Source: Sporosarcina sp. (GTDB taxonomy: Bacteria; Bacillota; Bacilli; Bacillales_A; Planococcaceae). From it: 23,722 nucleotides of DNA. Below, in pieces: positions 7,892 through 15,697 of the stretch. The notes below the pieces were generated by a model. The model did not search any database. It saw only the letters and a list, made by a program, of their open reading frames with translations, and was not told where the DNA came from. The DNA is taken from contig JARIDM010000171.1 in the NCBI GenBank assembly GCA_029263945.1, forward strand, positions 1 through 23,722, written 5' to 3'. Positions within the stretch are counted from its first letter, which is position 1; each line of letters begins with the position of its first letter. The position numbers were made by a program, and so were the translations under genes.

Positions 7892-7931
7892 CCTATACAT
7901 CGCTTCTTCGCTACGCTATATTAAGTATAGG
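7892..7931 (+). promoter_or_regulatory. Inverted repeat that includes the pgeF ribosome binding site
   Basis: CCTATAC (7892-7898) pairs with GTATAGG (7925-7931), and the right arm contains the AGG of the pgeF Shine-Dalgarno sequence. A competing pair, AGCGAAGAA (7867-7875, inside yugN) with TTCTTCGCT (7904-7912), overlaps the loop. The two pairings might trade off and modulate pgeF translation. This is read from sequence only. Confidence 0.35.
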
Positions 7932-7939
7932 TGATGAAA

Positions 7940-8701
7940 ATGAGAATCTATTTGAACAACGACGAATTTGTTTCTGGAACGACAATGAAAGACCCTACTT
8001 TACCCGAAGCTAATAATATGGCGCTACACATCTGTCAAAATCCAACTGACATTGTTTCAAATCGAACGAAACTTGCGCATTTGTTAGAAGTTCCGCTCGA
8101 TCACTTCGTCTGTGCCAATCAAACGCATATTGATCACTTCCGTAAAGTTACCTGTGCGGATAAAGGCCTCGGTACTTTACAGGTCGAAACTGCAATTCAC
8201 GACACCGACGCACTTTATACGTACGAGCCAGATCTCGTCTTATGTAGCTTTACGGCAGATTGTGTGCCAGTCATCTTTTATAATGAGGTTACGGGCATTA
8301 CGGGTGTCATCCATTCTGGTTGGCAAGGCACTGTTAAAGAAATCACATCGAAACTGTTCGAGCATTTGATCACAGTCGAACAATGTCGGCCTGATGACTT
8401 TCACGTTCAAATAGGGCCTGCGTTAAGTCAAGAAAAGTTCGAGGTAGATGAAGATGTCTATTTAAAATTCAAAAACTTAGGCTATGTAGATAGATTTATT
8501 CACTACAATACGCACACAGGAAAATACCATATCGACAATCAACAAATAGTAAAAGCACAGTGTGAACGCGCCGGAATTCTGACTGAACAAATCTCAATCG
8601 ATCAAACATGTACATTTACCAGTCCTGACGGCTTCTCCTACCGCGAAGATAAAAACAGTGGCCGACATTTAAGTTTCATCATGAGAAAAAGCAAAAAATA
8701 A
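7940..8701 (+). CDS. pgeF: Peptidoglycan editing factor PgeF (multicopper polyphenol oxidase/YfiH-YlmD family)
   Basis: About 253 residues of the YfiH/YlmD (DUF152) family. Members bind a metal through two histidines and a cysteine and are reported to edit peptidoglycan precursors and to act on purine nucleosides; older names call them laccases. The expected ligands are visible: H63 in NQTH, C108 in TADCVPV and H125 in GVIHSGWQGT. The conserved C-terminal RHLSFI is also present. I chose the ATG at 7940 because AGGTG sits six bases upstream; in-frame GTG and ATG codons at 7931 and 7934 overlap that site. It follows yugN, not the usual ylm division cluster. A strong bidirectional terminator follows. 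Confidence 0.88.
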   Translation: MRIYLNNDEFVSGTTMKDPTLPEANNMALHICQNPTDIVSNRTKLAHLLEVPLDHFVCANQTHIDHFRKVTCADKGLGTLQVETAIHDTDALYTYEPDLVLCSFTADCVPVIFYNEVTGITGVIHSGWQGTVKEITSKLFEHLITVEQCRPDDFHVQIGPALSQEKFEVDEDVYLKFKNLGYVDRFIHYNTHTGKYHIDNQQIVKAQCERAGILTEQISIDQTCTFTSPDGFSYREDKNSGRHLSFIMRKSKK

Positions 8702-8706
8702 GCAGC

Positions 8707-8742
8707 AAAAAACACGTCCACAATTCTATTGACGTGTTTTTT
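8707..8742. terminator. Bidirectional terminator between pgeF and the GNAT gene
   Basis: A perfect 12-base inverted repeat, AAAAAACACGTC and GACGTGTTTTTT, with a 12-base loop. A-run and T-run flank it, so it can terminate transcripts from both convergent genes. Confidence 0.93.
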
Positions 8743-8754
8743 GATGTGACAAAT

Positions 8755-9351
8755 TTAACGGGCCTTAACCATAAGCTTACCAATGGGAAATTGGTAAACA
8801 CGATTGTAAAGGGATTGGTAATACTTTTGAAATTCTTTCTGATCCACTTTCGGAAGTTCTTGAAGTGTCATAAGTCGTAAAGGATACCCAAAACTTTTCA
8901 AATTTATATCTGGGCTTAAGTGAAAGCCATTTCGCTCATAAAAGTTAATTCTACGTATTCTAATCGATACTTTATCTGCTTTTTTCGTCTTGTCTGGATC
9001 TTCTACTTCTAAGAGTATTCTGCCATTCGACAGGGTCTTCAACCTGGCAAGTAAAGTACTACCTAAACCAAGCGAACGATAGTCAGAAAGAATAGCTAAA
9101 TAAAACACATGGACACAATCTTGCGCAGGTTCATGCTGATATATTGCATAGCCATAAACTTGAAAACCATCCGTCAAATAAACTGCGCGGACGATTCCTT
9201 TTTTAAATGCGGACTGCATAATATAAAAAGGAATACGTTCACCATAACCAAAGTCCTGTTTCAAATACGTAAACAATTCTTTAAATTCATCCCGTTCCAC
9301 TGAAACTGCCTTTAAAAACAAGGCTTCTTTATCTATATTTTGATTCATCAT
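8755..9351 (-). CDS. GNAT-family N-acetyltransferase
   Basis: A 198-residue acetyltransferase that would transfer the acetyl group of acetyl-CoA to an unknown amine. The acetyl-CoA pyrophosphate-binding motif A is visible as YRSLGLGSTLL (about residues 91-101), preceded by the beta-4 strand VHVFYLAILS. The C-terminal NFYERNGFHLS stretch (about 140) is the usual GNAT beta-6/7 region. The ATG at 9351 lies eight bases after AGGAGG; the in-frame GTG at 9354 is closer than usual. It is on the same strand as the DUF4317 gene, 58 bases upstream, with no terminator between, so they may share a transcript. The substrate cannot be told from sequence. Confidence 0.85.
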   Translation of the reverse strand: MMNQNIDKEALFLKAVSVERDEFKELFTYLKQDFGYGERIPFYIMQSAFKKGIVRAVYLTDGFQVYGYAIYQHEPAQDCVHVFYLAILSDYRSLGLGSTLLARLKTLSNGRILLEVEDPDKTKKADKVSIRIRRINFYERNGFHLSPDINLKSFGYPLRLMTLQELPKVDQKEFQKYYQSLYNRVYQFPIGKLMVKAR

Positions 9352-9409
9352 CACTATTTCCTCCTGCGACTACTGACGCCAAAAGCACTTACTTGTTAAA
9401 ACAAAATCT

Positions 9410-10597
9410 TCACTCAAATAATGCTTCTTCAAGTAGCGTAAAACCTTCAACCATCGTGTCTTCCTCGACTTCTATTAAAAGACAACGTTTGCCGTCAAAA
9501 CTGACCTGTTTAACATACTTTAAATCCTGTGGACTAAGTGAAATATTGGCCACTTTTGTACTAATTTTAATCGACTTTGTATTGTAATTTGGTACGACAT
9601 GACTCGCTTTTAATTCATACAGTTCGTCCTCTACAACAGACTGAAAAGCTTGTTCTACTCTTTCAGCATTTACGTTTTCAACACCACTCACTTTGAGTAC
9701 ACGTTCCAATTCTTTCGTGTCGATGGTTGGCACGTAGTCCTCTTCCTCATCTTCTTCCACAGTCGTAATCCGATTAATCTCATCGTAGACTTTCGCAAGG
9801 GTTGTCGCATTCACTTCTTCTCCGACAACGTGTTTGACAATCTCTTCAAAAACAGCTTTGTCATCCTCCGCAGTCATGATCTCTTCCCCGTTTAACACTT
9901 CTTCGATAAATTGATAATCAGGGTGATTTACCTTGCCTGCAGCATACAAAATATGATTTACATCTGGTGCATTATCTGTAAAGCAAGGGAATAAAAAGCC
10001 GCCGATTGGCGAAGCAAGCTTCACTACAGGGTCTGCCAGTTCACTCGATTTAAATGCGCGACCAATGAAGTCAAAAACAAGCGAACGTTTCGGAAGCTCC
10101 GTGTAGTTCATACTACAAAGAATAAACGGTGTCGTATATGCTTCGTCTCCTTCAGCCATTTCGAGTTCTTCTAAATTCTTTTTTGTTGCCTTATAATACT
10201 TGCCTCGAATAAACGTAATGACTAAATCTTTTTCATACTGCGCATCTGCAACCATTTTTTGGGCAATGACTTGCATGTCAGCTTTCCAATCTTCTACTTC
10301 TGTTGAGTTAAGTCCTGCATATAAAAGTTGTTGGGCATGATCATTTTGCTGTTCCGCTGGCGGTGCAAAACGGACTTCAAATAACTTCATCCCCAGTTTG
10401 CCGCCTAGTACTTTCTTAAAGTTCGCAAAGAATAAATCTTGCTGTTCTTTTTCCATTAAAGCAAAAGGTTGGCTTTCCTCATGGTAAATTTCGCTGCTCT
10501 CTTGGCGAACATAGACATTGTAAATGTCACTAATTCTTAGTAAATCCGTATCTGGTTTAAAGTGCTTTCGAATGTCAGCAATGTCTTTTTTATTCAT
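9410..10597 (-). CDS. DUF4317 family protein
   Basis: A 395-residue protein that I recognise as the DUF4317 family of Bacillota. The N-terminus MNKKDIADIRKHFKPD and the following LLRISDIYNVYV stretch are characteristic. No signal peptide or membrane span is seen, so it is probably cytoplasmic. It carries an acidic patch (EEDEEEDYVP, about residue 285). The function of the family is unknown. The ATG at 10597 has only a weak ribosome binding site; a TTGACA lies upstream on the minus strand (around 10657), without a good -10. The neighbouring heme operon ends in its own terminator, so this gene is a separate unit. Confidence 0.85.
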   Translation of the reverse strand: MNKKDIADIRKHFKPDTDLLRISDIYNVYVRQESSEIYHEESQPFALMEKEQQDLFFANFKKVLGGKLGMKLFEVRFAPPAEQQNDHAQQLLYAGLNSTEVEDWKADMQVIAQKMVADAQYEKDLVITFIRGKYYKATKKNLEELEMAEGDEAYTTPFILCSMNYTELPKRSLVFDFIGRAFKSSELADPVVKLASPIGGFLFPCFTDNAPDVNHILYAAGKVNHPDYQFIEEVLNGEEIMTAEDDKAVFEEIVKHVVGEEVNATTLAKVYDEINRITTVEEDEEEDYVPTIDTKELERVLKVSGVENVNAERVEQAFQSVVEDELYELKASHVVPNYNTKSIKISTKVANISLSPQDLKYVKQVSFDGKRCLLIEVEEDTMVEGFTLLEEALFE

Positions 10598-10696
10598 GTG
10601 ATATGCCTACTTTCTTTTAAAATTTATCTATCTTGTCAATTTCAAAATGCCCTTACTCTGCAATAAAATCCTATGATGAAATTGATTGCATCACGC

Positions 10697-10740
10697 AAAA
10701 AAGCGTATCAAAAGAGTTCTATCTACTTTTGGCACGCTTT
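10697..10740 (-). terminator. Rho-independent terminator of the isd heme operon
   Basis: On the minus strand AAAGCGT..CAAAAG pairs with CTTTTG..ACGCTTT around an 11-base loop, and a run of six T follows (plus-strand A-run 10697-10702). It lies about 40 bases after the sortase stop. Confidence 0.88.
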
Positions 10741-10781
10741 CATTATAACAATGATTTAAGGAAAATCAGTATATGAACCTA

Positions 10782-11558
10782 TTATCTTTTCACAAGTTTT
10801 GCTTGAACGACGAAACGTTTCTCTGTTGCATCCAAAATATTATCACATGTAGAGAGTGTAACAATTTGATCACTTGGCGCGACTTCAGTCGACATATCAA
10901 TCATCGAACGTGATTCTACCTCATCTATATAATGTTTGAAATCATCATCTGAAGTAAAATTCGTTTCAATATAATAAAAATCCGTCGTCGTTTCATAAGC
11001 TGCAAACACTTCGATGTCATACCCTTCGTAAAGCGTGTCTACATATATGACTGAATGCTCGTCCGCATAGTCTTGCTTAGCAAATTTCCTCAAACTTCCA
11101 AACATCGTATCGTTCTTCATCGCATGACCATACATGATCGTATTACGACCCATATCCGTTACATCATTGCGGTAATCCATGAAAACACTGCCTGCACGAC
11201 TCGATTCAGCTTTAAAGTTACGGTCTAAGTAGAATTCATTATTGTCCGTCTGCAGGATCGGATTGTTCAATTTTGTTCCCTCAACTGTAATCCAACCAAC
11301 AATGTCCTCATTCACCGCATGCAAATCTTTAAATTGAGGACGCATGGTATATTTCGATAGCAGATCAGATTTGGATTCATCGCCTGTTCCCTCTTGTTCC
11401 TCCGTGTTTTCGAGTGCTGCTTCATAAATCGTTTGTGTTTCCTTCAATGATTTTGATGCTTCATAATACGTATATAAATATTGGACTAACAAAAAAGCGG
11501 AATATAAAAATACCGCCAAATATAAAAAAGGCATTAATTTGCCTAGACGTTTCTTCAA
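10782..11558 (-). CDS. srtB: Class B sortase
   Basis: A 258-residue membrane-anchored transpeptidase that would attach NPQT-type proteins, here the IsdC-like protein, to peptidoglycan. It has an N-terminal transmembrane helix (about residues 10-30), then an extracellular sortase domain with H145 (MYGHAM), C238 in the TLSTC signature (TLSTCDN) and R248 (KRFVVQ). This is the full catalytic triad with class B spacing. The start is TTG at 11558, eight bases after AGGAGG; that site overlaps the stop codon of the preceding ATPase gene. It is the last gene of the heme operon, as in the isd loci of Staphylococcus aureus and Bacillus anthracis. Confidence 0.95.
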   Translation of the reverse strand: MKKRLGKLMPFLYLAVFLYSAFLLVQYLYTYYEASKSLKETQTIYEAALENTEEQEGTGDESKSDLLSKYTMRPQFKDLHAVNEDIVGWITVEGTKLNNPILQTDNNEFYLDRNFKAESSRAGSVFMDYRNDVTDMGRNTIMYGHAMKNDTMFGSLRKFAKQDYADEHSVIYVDTLYEGYDIEVFAAYETTTDFYYIETNFTSDDDFKHYIDEVESRSMIDMSTEVAPSDQIVTLSTCDNILDATEKRFVVQAKLVKR

Positions 11559-11570
11559 ATGAATGACCTC

Positions 11571-12326
11571 CTAAATGCCAATCGACATCATATAAAGACC
11601 GAGCTCGTCGTCTTCCCTAAAGATTGCATTGACTCCGTAGACCTTTTTGATAAGCGCTTTAGTAATGACCTCTCTCGGGGGTCCTTCTGCAACAATTTGT
11701 CCATCCATCATCATAATCACTTGGTCACTATAGCGAATTGCTTGGTTAATGTCATGTAACACCATCACAATTGTTAAGCCGTATTCTTCATTCAACGCTT
11801 TGATAAGCTCGAGTAATTCAATTTGATAATAAATATCCAAGTAGGTCGTTGGTTCATCGAGGCAAAGTATTTCAGATCGTTGGGCTAGGGCCATTGCAAT
11901 CCACACACGTTGTCGTTCCCCACCTGATAAGGCTTCCAAATCTTGATGACGTTTCTCCAGTAAATTGGTCACAGACAAAGCCCAATCGATTGCCTTCTCA
12001 TCTTCGACCTGATTTCGCTGCAACATTGTTTTATGAGGCAATCGGCCAAAGCTCACTAGTTTTTCGATTGTTAAATCCTTTGGGATCTCATTTTGTTGAT
12101 AAACAATCGCTAATTTCTTTGCAAATTCTTTCGATTTATAGAGAACCAAGTCTCGATTTTCCAAAGAGACCTGCCCCGACTTTGGTAGGTGATTTCTCGA
12201 TAAAACACTTAATAAAGTAGACTTTCCACAACCATTCGGACCTATAATGGTCGTGATCTTCCCTTTTTGAATTGTCGTCGTCACACCGTCTAAATGATTT
12301 TTTATATGATCATGTGAAACAATCAC
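11571..12326 (-). CDS. Heme ABC transporter ATP-binding protein (FecE-type)
   Basis: A 251-residue ATPase that would drive heme import with the IsdF-like permease. It has Walker A (GPNGCGKST, 29-37), LSGGE (134-138) within the RQRVWIAMALAQ stretch, Walker B (CLDEP, about 156-160) and the switch histidine H192. GTG at 12326 is the first canonical start codon after the upstream stop, but no strong site precedes it, and relatives usually begin with an (M)IEIKDV strand. Here that strand is encoded in frame just upstream (codons ATC GAA ATA AAA GAC), so the true start may be a rare ATC at 12341. It is 46 percent-like in appearance to the siderophore ATPase only at motif level; no identity was computed. 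S. aureus Isd lacks a dedicated operon ATPase, whereas this operon carries one. Confidence 0.9.
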   Translation of the reverse strand: MIVSHDHIKNHLDGVTTTIQKGKITTIIGPNGCGKSTLLSVLSRNHLPKSGQVSLENRDLVLYKSKEFAKKLAIVYQQNEIPKDLTIEKLVSFGRLPHKTMLQRNQVEDEKAIDWALSVTNLLEKRHQDLEALSGGERQRVWIAMALAQRSEILCLDEPTTYLDIYYQIELLELIKALNEEYGLTIVMVLHDINQAIRYSDQVIMMMDGQIVAEGPPREVITKALIKKVYGVNAIFREDDELGLYMMSIGI

Positions 12327-12347
12327 GTCTTTTATTTCGATAGCTGC

Positions 12348-13313
12348 TCACTCTTTTCGTAACAAGAATATTAAGAACGGGCCACCGATAATGGCCATAA
12401 TCGTAGAGGCAGGAATTTCAAGTGGCGCCAGTATACTTCGCCCAATTGTATCTGCAAGCAAAATAATGAACGCGCCTAAAAGCGCTGTAAACGGGATGAG
12501 CACCTTATGATCATAGCCCACTAATCGACGGGCAATATGCGGAACAAGTAAGCCGACAAACGAGATCACACCAGCGACAACAACAGAAATCGCCGCCAAC
12601 AAAACAGCAACACCTGCAATGATCAGCCTGGCACGTGCCACATTAAACCCGATACTCTTCGCCGTTTTATCTTGTAAAACGAGTAGATTACACCAACTAT
12701 AAAGCGCAAACGATGCGATGAGTCCAATTGAACCATATGTTGTAATTGTCGATACGTCCTTCCAAGTCCGCATCGTTAAATTTGAACCAACCACACTAGA
12801 GGCCGACACATTTAATGATCCGCCAAGGCTAATAAACGCTTCTGCTAAACCTGTGAACATTGCGTTTATTGCAATGCCAACGAGAATAAGTTTTAGAGGA
12901 CTTAAGCCTGACTTCCAAGAAAGTGAAAAAACAAGAAAACAAGCAAATGCGCCCCCCATAAATGCGAGGATGGGTGTCATAAAAAAGAGCGCTGGAAAAA
13001 AGGAGATAATGAGCAACTGCACGAATGCAGCACCTGAAGATATCCCAATAATCCCTGCATCTGCAAGTGGATTGCGCATGACTGATTGAAGTAAAACACC
13101 TGAGACAGAAAGAGCAGCGCCCGCAAACAAAGCCACAATGATTCTCGGGAAACGCAAATCTCGAATTGCTTCCATACTACTATTTCCTTTTTCAAAAAAG
13201 GCACTAAAAAACTCGAAAAAACCCATTTGAATGCTGCCCGTTGTCGCCGAATATACGATTGTCATAATCAGGAGTACAACAACAGCAACATAACTCACAA
13301 TTCTTTTTGTCAT
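12348..13313 (-). CDS. isdF: Heme ABC transporter permease (IsdF-like, FecCD family)
   Basis: A 321-residue FecCD permease with about nine membrane segments. It shows DLRFPRIIVALFAGAALSVSG, SVMRNPLADAGIIGISSGAA and ISFVGLLVPHIARRLVG, all hallmarks of the family. The ATG at 13313 has an AGGAAG site. A single permease gene fits a homodimeric channel, as expected for IsdF. It is placed between the heme-binding lipoprotein and the ATPase, and its stop lies about 20 bases before the ATPase start. Heme specificity is inferred from the surrounding NEAT genes. Confidence 0.92.
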   Translation of the reverse strand: MTKRIVSYVAVVVLLIMTIVYSATTGSIQMGFFEFFSAFFEKGNSSMEAIRDLRFPRIIVALFAGAALSVSGVLLQSVMRNPLADAGIIGISSGAAFVQLLIISFFPALFFMTPILAFMGGAFACFLVFSLSWKSGLSPLKLILVGIAINAMFTGLAEAFISLGGSLNVSASSVVGSNLTMRTWKDVSTITTYGSIGLIASFALYSWCNLLVLQDKTAKSIGFNVARARLIIAGVAVLLAAISVVVAGVISFVGLLVPHIARRLVGYDHKVLIPFTALLGAFIILLADTIGRSILAPLEIPASTIMAIIGGPFLIFLLRKE

Positions 13314-13354
13314 ATAGGACTTCCTTTTTCACCTTTATTTCTGAATTCACTTGA

Positions 13355-14263
13355 TTAGCGATAGAAGATTTCCATTAGCTGTCCAAGCGCTGTAGGTACT
13401 TGTAAGGAAGCCGTTGTTCCGAAAAGCTCCTCTTCCAAATCATAAACTTTATCATTTTTCACCGCATCGAAGTGTTTCCAAACATCATTTGTTTGGAATT
13501 CTTCGTTGAACATCTCAACAACTTCTGCTGGCATTCCATGCGACAAACGTAAAATAATATCAGGGTTACTGTCATGAAGGTATTCTGTATTAGAAGATAA
13601 ATACTCAGGTTCTTGCCCTTCCATGACATTAATGCCGCCTGCTCGTTTTACTAAATCGCCTGCATAAGAATTTTCAGTTGCCACTAAATAACTTCCTGGA
13701 ATGCCTAACAATATAAGTACCCGAGGGCCTTCTTTACCTGCTGCTACAGTTTCCACAGCTTCCATATCCTTTTCTAAGTTAGTGACTAATGTTGTAGCTT
13801 GTTCAGAACGATCGTAACGTTCTCCAAGCATTTCAATTTCGTTTAACATGCTGGATACACTTTGGAAATTCAAAAAGCTCGCAGGAATATTCAATTGTTC
13901 AAAACCATCTTTTAAATCGTATTCTAATGTAGACACCGATAAAAAATCTGTCGCATCTAATGATTTTACAATTTCCATATCTGGCTGCATCGCATTTCCT
14001 ATCGTTGGCAGCCCGTCAAAACGGCTCGCTAGCTCTTTTTCAGTTTCTGGGATTGCAATTGCATCTATGTCTAATTCTTCAAGAATTTCTGCAATGACAA
14101 CTGTTCCCGCAATCACGCGTTGTTCAGCTAATTCTCCTTCTACTTTTTGCTCTGATGCATCGACTTCTTTTACTTCTTTAGCGTCATCACTGCTGCATCC
14201 AGCAATTGAGAATAATGCGAGGAGGCCTAAGTATACCGTAAATCGTTTCCACTTTTTCTGCAT
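13355..14263 (-). CDS. isdE: Heme-binding lipoprotein (IsdE-like)
   Basis: A 302-residue lipoprotein that would receive heme from NEAT domains and pass it to the permease. It has a lipoprotein signal ending FSIAGC (lipidated Cys23), then a TroA-like binding fold. Candidate heme ligands are M92 (GNAMQPDME) and H242 (RLSHGMP), which match in context the Met78/His229 pair known for S. aureus IsdE. I chose the ATG at 14263 because GGAG lies nine bases upstream, within the last codons of the preceding NEAT gene; an in-frame GTG at 14278 would overlap that gene and lacks a site. The gap to the upstream stop codon is four bases. Confidence 0.93.
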   Translation of the reverse strand: MQKKWKRFTVYLGLLALFSIAGCSSDDAKEVKEVDASEQKVEGELAEQRVIAGTVVIAEILEELDIDAIAIPETEKELASRFDGLPTIGNAMQPDMEIVKSLDATDFLSVSTLEYDLKDGFEQLNIPASFLNFQSVSSMLNEIEMLGERYDRSEQATTLVTNLEKDMEAVETVAAGKEGPRVLILLGIPGSYLVATENSYAGDLVKRAGGINVMEGQEPEYLSSNTEYLHDSNPDIILRLSHGMPAEVVEMFNEEFQTNDVWKHFDAVKNDKVYDLEEELFGTTASLQVPTALGQLMEIFYR

Positions 14264-14267
14264 TTTT

Positions 14268-15596
14268 TCACTCTCCACTCGCGCTGTCTATTTTTCGATT
14301 TTTAAAACGACGGATTAATAAAACGCCTGATAGGAGGATTAAACTAACGAGCACGCCAATTTTCACTTTATCGAAAGGGGTTGTCTCTTGATTGACCTGA
14401 TTTACTGGCTGTGTCACTTCGCGTTCATGCCCTGCCTCTTTATCAGTTATCTTCTCGTCTTCTGACATATCATCTAACGTGCGGTCAAAGGCCAACTGTT
14501 CGTCAGCCGTAACAACTGCTGGTTTTGAGATTGTCTGGCTTATCGGAGCCTTTTGTTGAGGCAACGATGGTAATTTTAATGGCTTGGATGGGGTCTTTAC
14601 GCCTGTACTTTGCAGTTGGTTAGAAGTTGGTTGAACTCGTTTTTTAATTGGATCCTTTTCCGGTTCCTCAACTTTTCCAGGACCTTCAAAACCGTTTGCT
14701 TGTTCTGGATCAAACAACAAGTCTACAAAATATTCATGCGCATAAGAAATCTCTGGGATCTCTACTTTCACCCAAAGACGAATTTTCTTATGTAAATCCT
14801 TCACGTCAAATTGAATGATGCGTTTATTCTCGACAAGTGATATTTCTTTAGGCTTGACCATCTTACCGTTCTGTTCAATCTTTAACCCAGTAATCCATGA
14901 AGACTTTAAAATCTCCATTTGTGCATCATAGCCGTCCTTTTTCTTCTTAATTTTCATCACAGGATTGACATATGTATTCATAATTGACGGCTCTTTTTTT
15001 CCATCTGTCAATAATATATAGTTAATCTCTTTATATGCGAGTGGATTTTCAGTTTCTGGTTCTAGCTGTTCCTCATCTTCAACAACTGGTGGGGCTGGAA
15101 CTTCTGGTTTTTCAGGTTCTGGCTTCGGTTCTGGATCTGGTTGCTCCACCTCAGGTTCTTCTTTCGGCAACGATTCTGACGCCATGTTGAATTCCTGCGT
15201 AAAGGATACGACCTCTCCATCTACCGTAGACTTTGCAGTTCCTTCAACCCTAATTTTTCCTTGTATACGATTGAGTTTAAACTGCGCTATGTTTTCATCT
15301 CCATTAAGTTCAATCGAGATACTTTCATCTTGTTGCTTTGCATTCAGTGTCATGATCATTGCATCAGTGATCATTGGCACTAACAACGTATATCGTTGGT
15401 CTTTGACTACTAATTTTGCATGGCTATCAAAAACGTTTTCTTGTGTATCATTTTCAGTTAAGAAAAAATGTAGCTCAACTCCATAGTTACCATTCTTAAT
15501 GTGTTCTTCTGCTTTGGCAATTGACCCAATAAATTGAAGGGGAAGCAACGTTACAACGATTAAAATGAGCATGGTTTTCTCGATTATTCTCTTCAT
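14268..15596 (-). CDS. NEAT-domain heme-binding cell-surface protein with C-terminal membrane anchor
   Basis: A 442-residue exported protein. A signal peptide (about 1-29) is followed by a beta-rich domain (about 32-138) that I do not recognise, possibly a degenerate NEAT. A Pro/Glu-rich linker (about 144-185) leads to a clear NEAT domain (about 188-296), then a long hydrophilic stalk, a hydrophobic helix (413-428) and a basic tail. The NEAT domain has the heme-contacting SIMNTY helix and the YAHEY (YxxxY) motif, Y285 and Y289, so heme binding is likely. No NPQT or LPXTG motif is present; NQETT (402-406) sits where a sorting motif would be. It lies between the SLH-anchored NEAT gene and isdE, so it probably relays heme through the wall. 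Confidence 0.85.
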   Translation of the reverse strand: MKRIIEKTMLILIVVTLLPLQFIGSIAKAEEHIKNGNYGVELHFFLTENDTQENVFDSHAKLVVKDQRYTLLVPMITDAMIMTLNAKQQDESISIELNGDENIAQFKLNRIQGKIRVEGTAKSTVDGEVVSFTQEFNMASESLPKEEPEVEQPDPEPKPEPEKPEVPAPPVVEDEEQLEPETENPLAYKEINYILLTDGKKEPSIMNTYVNPVMKIKKKKDGYDAQMEILKSSWITGLKIEQNGKMVKPKEISLVENKRIIQFDVKDLHKKIRLWVKVEIPEISYAHEYFVDLLFDPEQANGFEGPGKVEEPEKDPIKKRVQPTSNQLQSTGVKTPSKPLKLPSLPQQKAPISQTISKPAVVTADEQLAFDRTLDDMSEDEKITDKEAGHEREVTQPVNQVNQETTPFDKVKIGVLVSLILLSGVLLIRRFKNRKIDSASGE

Positions 15597-15651
15597 GTCT
15601 CACGCACACTTCCTTCGTTTCTTCTTTTTATATCTTACCTAAAACAAGAGT

Positions 15652-15690
15652 AACTTCCTCTCACAATTCAACTATGAGAGAGGAAGTTTT
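15652..15690. terminator. Intra-operon hairpin, weak or partial terminator
   Basis: AACTTCCTCTCA (about 15652-15663) pairs with TGAGAGAGGAAGTT around a loop of about 12 bases. The good T-run is on the plus strand. In the direction of the operon (minus) the stem is followed only by ACTCTTGTTTT, so termination should be partial. It would make the first two NEAT genes more abundant than the transporter genes. Confidence 0.55.
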
Positions 15691-15697
15691 TTTGTTA

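Noticed and set aside
13355..14278. GTG start at 14278 for the IsdE-like lipoprotein
   Set aside because: It overlaps the upstream gene and has no ribosome binding site at a useful distance; the ATG at 14263 does.
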